In this document: positions 34,046 through 39,176 of the stretch, one piece after another
How positions within the stretch are numbered: position 1 is the stretch's first letter
How the letters are laid out: the number at the start of each line of letters is the position of its first letter
Origin: Sulfurimonas sp.
Lineage (GTDB): Bacteria; Campylobacterota; Campylobacteria; Campylobacterales; Sulfurimonadaceae
Reading direction: 5' to 3'
Length of the DNA: 39,176 nt
NCBI GenBank assembly: GCA_026988245.1
Contig: JALSLR010000086.1
Coordinates: 1-39,176 of the forward strand
Translations under genes and position numbers: made by a program
Notes under the pieces: generated by a model
Database searches by the model: none
Seen by the model: the letters and a program-made list of their open reading frames with translations, nothing else
Told to the model about the DNA's origin: nothing

Positions 34046-34429
34046 TTAGTTGTTTTTCTTGGTTATTATGCCAAGGTTTTTAAAATTTTTAGCCTCTAAA
34101 TTATCTAAAAGCAAAACAAAAAAGTCAAATTTTGCTTCTCTGTCACAATTGATATGAACAGGAATGTTATTGTTATAGTTTGAGAGATTCATAAGTATAT
34201 CTTTTTCTAAAATAGCTTTTTTATTAAAAAAAATACTGCCATCTTTTTTAATGCTAATGCTAAGTTTTTTTAGATTATCTTGCTTAGCTGCTGTTTTGGA
34301 ATTTGGTAAATCAACAGGTATTACTCCTTTTGCTACAAAGGTTGCAGTGGTTAACACAATGACAAGAAGGACTAACATAATATCTATGAATGGGACTACA
34401 TTAATCGAATCAAATTTTTTAACTTGCAA
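34046..34429 (-). CDS. exbD: ExbD/TolR-family proton channel subunit
   Basis: A 127-residue protein with one membrane segment at about 10-30 that holds the essential Asp16 (NVVPFIDIMLVLLV), and a periplasmic domain of about 95 residues. With ExbB it uses proton flow to power TonB. It overlaps the ExbB gene by 11 bases and is followed by the CcdA-like gene after 11 bases. Confidence 0.95.
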   Translation of the reverse strand: MQVKKFDSINVVPFIDIMLVLLVIVLTTATFVAKGVIPVDLPNSKTAAKQDNLKKLSISIKKDGSIFFNKKAILEKDILMNLSNYNNNIPVHINCDREAKFDFFVLLLDNLEAKNFKNLGIITKKNN

Positions 34430-34862
34430 TTTTTCTCTTTTGTTCTATATCCCATCTAGCTAGAATAACTTCAATTTTTCTAGCTAAGTGGTTGTAAAAT
34501 ATGATGGATGGAATTGCCACTACAAGACCCATAGCAGTAGCCTTAAGGGCTAGAGCTAGGGAGGTCATTATCATTTTAACATCAACATCGCTACTTTGAC
34601 CCATGAGATAAAATGTAATGATTATTCCAAATACAGTGCCTAACAGTCCGATATAGGGAGCATTAGAACCAAAGGTTGATATGATGTTAATATTGTTTGT
34701 TAAAACAATCTCAAGCTCCTCTTTTGTTTCAAATTTTTTTATATCTAAAGTTTTGTAAAACAGAAGCCTTTCTATCCAAAACCATAAAGCCATGAAACTC
34801 ATTATTCCAAGTATCCCTATAATTCCATAGTCAAGCATATCTTTTATTAGTTCTATATTCAT
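34419..34862 (-). CDS. exbB: ExbB/TolQ/MotA-family proton channel subunit
   Basis: A 147-residue protein with three membrane segments (about 10-30, 65-90, 100-125) and the family stretch SNAPYIGLLGTVFGIIITF followed by SLALALKATAMGLVVAIPS. It is short for ExbB, as in the small ExbB forms of Campylobacterota. A longer frame from 34907 would overlap the receptor gene; the ATG at 34862, 19 bases after the receptor stop, gives the normal N terminus MNIELIKDMLDYGIIGI. It works with ExbD downstream. Confidence 0.93.
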   Translation of the reverse strand: MNIELIKDMLDYGIIGILGIMSFMALWFWIERLLFYKTLDIKKFETKEELEIVLTNNINIISTFGSNAPYIGLLGTVFGIIITFYLMGQSSDVDVKMIMTSLALALKATAMGLVVAIPSIIFYNHLARKIEVILARWDIEQKRKIAS

Positions 34863-34881
34863 CTTTTTTATCTTATATTTA

Positions 34882-37053
34882 CTAGAATTTTGCTGATAAT
34901 CCAGCAAGATATACCCTACCTGGATTTACAGTTAAGCCCATGTCTCTCACATCGTATATCCCATCATCATTTCTATCACCAGTCACACGAGGCATCATAT
35001 AGTACTGCTCATTAAGAACATTGTCAACTTGAGCAAAAAGCTCTATGTCGAAGATTGAAACATTAAGATTATATTTAGTTCTCAAGTTAGCTACTGCATA
35101 GCCATCTACTTCTATCATATTTCTTTCATCCGCAAACTGTGCTGTTCGGTAGTTTACATCTGCAGTCATAGACCAGTTAGACATAATTTTATATGTACCT
35201 TCTAAATAAAAGGTATGATTAGATGTTCTAGGCACAGTATTTCCACCTAAATCATATATTGTTGAAGTAGTTTCACCCTCTAAAAGTAGTGCAAAGTTAT
35301 CGTATTTTGTATATATTGAATCTAAGTATGTATAGTTAAATGCAAATGAGAAGTCTTTTGCTCTATTACTATTTAGAGAAAGTTCTAAACCTCTATTTCT
35401 GATATCTGACATATTTCCATAAGATACATTTTCACTTCCATCTGGTGAAGAATAATTCCCCGTACTTTTAGCTATCACATCGTTTCTGGATAGTTGATAA
35501 ATAGCTATATCATAAGTTAGCATATCTGATTTAGATCTATATCCGAGTTCAACATTATATGTTTTTTCTGTTTTCATATTTATATTGTTTTCATATGTAA
35601 TGCCTCTTGAAGTACCAGTTATGTCACCAGCAAAGAGTTGTGAGATGAGTGGTACACGAAAACCGGTAGAACCATTAGTGTAGATTACTGATGTTGCCTC
35701 TAGTTTGTATGTAGCTCCAAGTCTATAAGAAGCTTCATTAAACTCTTTATCCCAATTAGAAGAATCCAAATGATTTGAATAGTTATATTTTATTTGATCA
35801 TATCTTGCATTTAGTGTAGTAGTCAGTGCGTTAGTAATACCATACTTTAGTTCACCATATATCGCATTTATATCTTCCTTGTTTGTATTATTACTAGCTA
35901 CATCACCTATGGCATAAAGAGTCCCTCTGCTTGTGTAATCAACTCTTACCTTAGAGTCTCTATCTGTTGTATTTCTAGCTATATCTATACCAAGCATTGC
36001 CGCTAGTGTATCACCACCTGTTCTAAGCTCAGTTTTAAAACCTTGTTGAAGAGTATCTGCAAAAGAGCTATAGAGATGATCATCTCTCACACCATCACCT
36101 ACTGTGTCAATAGCACTACTTTTGTTAGTAGTAATATCCTCATAGTTATATATCTGCGACATTAGGCTTAAGCCATTATCAAAATCTTTAGCATAAGTAA
36201 GAAAATATTTAGAAAGTTCTATCTCATAGCCAACAGCATAACCAACTTCACCCTTACTCGTAGGATTTGTTTCAACATTGTTTGTATATACACCGTTTCC
36301 TATAGGTGTGCCATCAAAAGTTGCATAAGTAATTGAACCTGTGTCATTTTCAAACCTTGTCGATTTATCAATACCAAGTGTAATATCACTACTGTCATCT
36401 ATATAGTATTGAAGTTTACCATTGAGAGATTTTGCCCAATAATCTGAGTCTTCCCAATACCCATCACTTTCTTTAGAACTTGCTTGAAATCTAACAGCTA
36501 AATCTTCTGTTCCTCCCGTGAAACTTGCGATATATTTTGCATATCCATAACTTCCTTGTTCTGTGCTCACGAAAGCTTCGTTTTTGTTTTTAGCTTTTTT
36601 TGTTGTGATGATGACTGCTCCAGCTAAAGCATCATTTCCATAAAGGTAAGAAGCCCCACCTTTGATAACTTTAATACTTTCAATATTATCACTATCAATG
36701 TTAATACTACCAGCTCTCTCTTGAACGGGTACCCCATCTATAACGATAGCTACACCAGGCTTCTCTCCCATATACATCTCTGCAGCTATACCCCTAATAT
36801 GTATCTTATTTGAGTCCCCTTCATTTCTTCTTACTGTAACACCTGGAACAGTATTTAAAACATCTGCAATATTTTTAGAGTGAAACTCTTCTATCTTTGC
36901 ACCTGTTACAGTTGTTGTGTTTGAAACCTCAAGCATTTTTGATTCAAATTTGTCATCAATAGTTGATGATTCTACCTGAATAGTTCCTAAATCAGATGCG
37001 TTGGCATTCACTATGAGTGCACAAATTACTGATAGTAATATCTTTTTTTTCAT
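34882..37053 (-). CDS. TonB-dependent outer membrane receptor
   Basis: A 723-residue receptor with signal peptide (1-19), a TonB-box-like LGTIQVES just after cleavage, a plug domain (about 45-155: NIADVLNTVPGVTVRR, HIRGI, VPVQERAG, YLYGNDALAGAVIITTKK) and a 22-strand-type barrel ending in the C-terminal Phe (YLAGLSAKF). Such receptors import chelated metals, corrinoids or other large or scarce compounds. The ligand cannot be read from sequence. It is the first gene of the operon that also codes for ExbB, ExbD, the electron-transfer proteins and, at the far end, TonB. AAGGGA six bases upstream supports the start. Confidence 0.95.
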   Translation of the reverse strand: MKKKILLSVICALIVNANASDLGTIQVESSTIDDKFESKMLEVSNTTTVTGAKIEEFHSKNIADVLNTVPGVTVRRNEGDSNKIHIRGIAAEMYMGEKPGVAIVIDGVPVQERAGSINIDSDNIESIKVIKGGASYLYGNDALAGAVIITTKKAKNKNEAFVSTEQGSYGYAKYIASFTGGTEDLAVRFQASSKESDGYWEDSDYWAKSLNGKLQYYIDDSSDITLGIDKSTRFENDTGSITYATFDGTPIGNGVYTNNVETNPTSKGEVGYAVGYEIELSKYFLTYAKDFDNGLSLMSQIYNYEDITTNKSSAIDTVGDGVRDDHLYSSFADTLQQGFKTELRTGGDTLAAMLGIDIARNTTDRDSKVRVDYTSRGTLYAIGDVASNNTNKEDINAIYGELKYGITNALTTTLNARYDQIKYNYSNHLDSSNWDKEFNEASYRLGATYKLEATSVIYTNGSTGFRVPLISQLFAGDITGTSRGITYENNINMKTEKTYNVELGYRSKSDMLTYDIAIYQLSRNDVIAKSTGNYSSPDGSENVSYGNMSDIRNRGLELSLNSNRAKDFSFAFNYTYLDSIYTKYDNFALLLEGETTSTIYDLGGNTVPRTSNHTFYLEGTYKIMSNWSMTADVNYRTAQFADERNMIEVDGYAVANLRTKYNLNVSIFDIELFAQVDNVLNEQYYMMPRVTGDRNDDGIYDVRDMGLTVNPGRVYLAGLSAKF

Positions 37054-37085
37054 CTTATTATCCCTTAATACTGAATTGGTCGCAA

Positions 37086-37125
37086 AGTATAGAGTAGTAA
37101 CGTTAGATATTTGTTAATTGTTAAT
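37086..37125 (-). promoter_or_regulatory. Candidate promoter and TGTTAAT direct repeat upstream of the TonB receptor
   Basis: On the minus strand TATACT (37086-37091) lies 32 bases before the receptor ATG and could be the -10 box. Just upstream the plus strand shows two adjacent TGTTAAT units (around 37112-37125), which may be a regulator site. There is no Fur-box match comparable to the one before TolC. Confidence 0.35.
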
Positions 37126-37179
37126 GTTTTATGGATAAAAAAAACAATTTTAAATTTTAAAGAAAAAATTAATTTAATC

Positions 37180-37185
37180 TATAAT
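37180..37185 (+). promoter_or_regulatory. Candidate -10 box for efp
   Basis: A perfect TATAAT lies 47 bases before the efp ATG in the AT-rich 179-base gap between divergent genes; TAGAAT at 37201-37206 is an alternative closer to the gene. Confidence 0.4.
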
Positions 37186-37232
37186 TTTGTATTTTTTATG
37201 TAGAATTTCATAAAAAGCTTAAAGGTATATAT

Positions 37233-37799
37233 ATGGCTACAGTAGGTATGAGTGATATCAAAAAGAATGTTCGTTTAATCGTAGGTGAAGTACCTTGTAA
37301 AATCATAGAATTTCAACATGTGAAACCAGGAAAAGGTGCTGCATTTGTTCGTATGAAAGCTAAAAGTTTTTTAAATGGAAAAACAGTTGAGAAAACTGTA
37401 CATGCTGGAGATAAGTTCGAAGTTCCAGAGCTTACTTTTTCAACTATGCAGTATCTTTATGATGATGGTGATATGTACCAGTTCATGAATACAGAGACTT
37501 ATGACCAACTTGGTCTTCCTTATGAGCAGTGTGAAGAGGCTTCAAAATGGTTAAAAGATGGAATCAATGTTGAGATTATATTTTACCAAGGTAAAGCTAT
37601 CTCTGTTGCTGCTCCTGAGTTTATGGAGTTAGTTGTAACAGATACTCCTCCAAACTTTAAAGGTGACACTTCTAGTGGAAGTAAAAAACCTGCAACTCTT
37701 GAAACGGGTGCAGTTGTTCAAGTTCCTTACCATGTGCTTGTAGATGATTTAGTAAAAGTAAATACTATTGATTGTGAATTTTTAGGAAAAGTGAAGTAG
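37233..37799 (+). CDS. efp: Elongation factor P
   Basis: A 188-residue, three-domain translation factor that relieves ribosome stalling at proline runs. The domain I loop KPGKGAAFVR (31-40) carries Lys34, the residue modified in many bacteria; KNVRLIVGEVPCKIIEFQHV precedes it. AAAGG seven bases before the ATG supports the start. No EF-P modification genes are in the window. Of note, the divergent operon encodes TonB with a 12-fold Lys-Pro repeat. The DISM-GGDEF gene follows after five bases. Confidence 0.97.
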   Translation: MATVGMSDIKKNVRLIVGEVPCKIIEFQHVKPGKGAAFVRMKAKSFLNGKTVEKTVHAGDKFEVPELTFSTMQYLYDDGDMYQFMNTETYDQLGLPYEQCEEASKWLKDGINVEIIFYQGKAISVAAPEFMELVVTDTPPNFKGDTSSGSKKPATLETGAVVQVPYHVLVDDLVKVNTIDCEFLGKVK

Positions 37800-37804
37800 A
37801 TATA

Positions 37805-39176
37805 TTGAAACTTCTTTCTTTAGTTTTATTTTTTAGCCTAAATTTTCTCCATGCCCAAGTTGTAAACTTGGCTGATTTAGGCGAAAATATCACTAATCTC
37901 GCTCCAAAAATGGCAATTTTAAAAGATTGTAAGCATGATTTTACTTATGAATCTTTACAAAAAGATGAGAAAAATTATGTGCAAAATACGAAAGAGTATC
38001 TTTATTTTCATTTCTCAGATGTAGCATACTGCTTTCAATTTTCTTTAGATGCAAATGATGCTGATGACCTATGGTATACGCTCGAAGTGAAGAGTCCATG
38101 GATTGATAGGGTTGAGCTATATAAAATACAAGATGAAGAACTTCAGTCTCTTGGTGTCTCTGGAGACCATGTTTTAAAAAAAGACAGAGCTTCTTTTCAT
38201 CGCAATATAGTATTTCATTTTAAGGTTCAAAAAGGTGTTCAAAAATACTATTTATATGTGCAAAGTAAAGATGCTCTCCAACTTCCTATCTATTTAAGTA
38301 GAAATGATATTTTTCATAAACAAGAGATAGATATATCGCTAATATTTGGTGTTGCTTTTGGGATTTTTATCTTTATGGCACTTTTTAATTTAACTAATCT
38401 TATTATGTTGAGAGACAAGCTTTATGGGCTTTATCTTTTATATATTCTTTTCTTCATTATGATGACAGTGAGTGTTCGAGGGTTTGGACTTCATTATCTA
38501 TGGACAGATAGTATTACACTTAATGAGATAGCGTATAATTTTTTTATGATGGGTTATCTTGGTTTTATGCTACTTTTTACAAGAGAGTTCCTCTTAAGCA
38601 GAATTTATACTCCTACATGGGATAAGATACTGTTGTATGGTGGATATTCATACCTTTCTTTTGCTCTTCTAACATTTGTTATTCCTTATCCTCTTGCTAT
38701 GGAGATAGGAGTTTATTCCGCTACTATTATTCCCTTTATTGTTGTTGTTCCTAGTGTCTTAATGCTTCGTACAGACTTTGTTCTTGCTAAGTTTTATTTT
38801 GCTGCTTGGTTACCAAATACTGTCTTATATATAATATGGTCACTTTCATTCTTTGGTGTAGTTGCTGATAATTATTTTACCCATTATGCAAATATACTAG
38901 GTATTATCATAGAACTCGGGATATTCTCTTTAGGTATGGCATACCGTTTTGAGCTTATTTTGAAACAAAAAAATAATTTAGAAGAAAAAATAGAAATAGA
39001 TGTACTTTGTGGAATTAAAAATAGATACTCTTTTGATATATACTCTAGCAGAATAATGCAAGAGCAAAATGAAGATGCTAACTCTATATATTTTGCAATT
39101 ATGGATATAGATAATTTTAAATTATACAATGATTTGTATGGACACCCAGCAGGGGATAAAGTGTTGCGAGATATTT
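37805..39176 (+). CDS. 7TMR-DISM membrane protein with GGDEF domain (cut by window end)
   Basis: The frame runs open from a TTG at 37805 to the right edge, 457 codons. TTG is chosen because it gives a signal peptide (MKLLSLVLFFSLNFLHAQ) directly after efp; the next ATG is at 37913 and would lose it. Residues about 20-170 form a periplasmic 7TMR-DISM ligand-binding type domain (ADDLWYTLEVKSPWIDRVEL is typical). Seven membrane segments follow, from about 180 to 385. A GGDEF domain then starts (DVLCGIKNRYSFD, then IMDIDNFKLYNDLYGHPAGD) and is cut before the active-site motif, so cyclase activity cannot be judged. It is probably co-transcribed with efp. Confidence 0.88.
   Translation, partial: MKLLSLVLFFSLNFLHAQVVNLADLGENITNLAPKMAILKDCKHDFTYESLQKDEKNYVQNTKEYLYFHFSDVAYCFQFSLDANDADDLWYTLEVKSPWIDRVELYKIQDEELQSLGVSGDHVLKKDRASFHRNIVFHFKVQKGVQKYYLYVQSKDALQLPIYLSRNDIFHKQEIDISLIFGVAFGIFIFMALFNLTNLIMLRDKLYGLYLLYILFFIMMTVSVRGFGLHYLWTDSITLNEIAYNFFMMGYLGFMLLFTREFLLSRIYTPTWDKILLYGGYSYLSFALLTFVIPYPLAMEIGVYSATIIPFIVVVPSVLMLRTDFVLAKFYFAAWLPNTVLYIIWSLSFFGVVADNYFTHYANILGIIIELGIFSLGMAYRFELILKQKNNLEEKIEIDVLCGIKNRYSFDIYSSRIMQEQNEDANSIYFAIMDIDNFKLYNDLYGHPAGDKVLRDI

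Noticed and set aside
37054-37232. Fur box before the TonB receptor
   Set aside because: The AT-rich gap shows TGTTAAT direct repeats but no sequence close to the palindromic Fur consensus.
38884-39129. Minus-strand frame at the right end
   Set aside because: It is a shadow of the DISM-GGDEF gene, which is continuous on the plus strand and has recognisable domain sequence.

Overview
This window looks like a chromosomal segment of a Campylobacterota bacterium, most likely a Sulfurimonas-type member. The evidence is low GC content, tightly packed genes with overlapping ends, a GluP/FucP-type sugar carrier, a FabL-like enoyl reductase, NapH/NosR-type polyferredoxins, and many c-type cytochrome, GGDEF and HD-GYP proteins. 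The genus is inferred from gene content and style, not from a marker gene. I see no rRNA, tRNA, CRISPR array, prophage or transposase gene.

Layout. 1-1523 (minus): a cut-off exported protein followed upstream by two related lipoprotein cytochromes c. 1601-8049 (minus): a housekeeping operon, read as pyrD, M16 peptidase, dapA, fabL-like, pgsA, rseP and an OmpR-type response regulator. 8186-10053 (plus): an HD-GYP protein overlapped by an exported beta-propeller protein. 10062-15919 (minus): ferritin-like protein, degenerate NifU/IscU-like scaffold, hexose-6-phosphate mutarotase, dCache-GGDEF diguanylate cyclase, RlmI-type methyltransferase and cysS. 15999-16436 (plus): a small unknown protein whose mRNA may be leaderless. 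16478-21866 (minus): an efflux operon of TolC, HlyD, FtsX-like permease, ABC ATPase and, coupled to them, a sugar-type MFS carrier. It has a promoter overlapped by a Fur-box-like site. 21942-22210: a 269-bp inverted-repeat element with no gene. 22218-24148 (minus): HAD phosphatase and tgt.

24196-37053 (minus) is the most unusual part: ten genes with almost no gaps, apparently one operon. In transcription order they are TonB-dependent receptor, ExbB, ExbD, CcdA/DsbD-like membrane protein, a NosR/NapH-like polyferredoxin with a His/Met-rich C-terminal periplasmic part, a second NapH-like polyferredoxin, a 2-hydroxyacyl-CoA dehydratase/double-cubane-cluster-type protein, its ATP-dependent activator, an RND transporter and TonB. 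Read together, this suggests TonB-powered uptake of an unknown compound, membrane electron delivery to an ATP-driven low-potential reductase in the cytoplasm, and RND-type transport of a substrate or product. 37233-39176 (plus): efp, then a 7TMR-DISM/GGDEF protein cut by the window end.

At the DNA level, the 10-mer TGATGCTAAG is found ten times against about 0.1 expected. It occurs in both orientations and several reading frames, is concentrated in the mutarotase gene, and its 8-base core is absent from about 12 kb that covers most of the TonB/reductase operon. Three REP-like hairpins with a constant CTTGA loop and covarying stems, and a solo 18-base copy of the end of the 269-bp element, are further structures that the genes do not explain.
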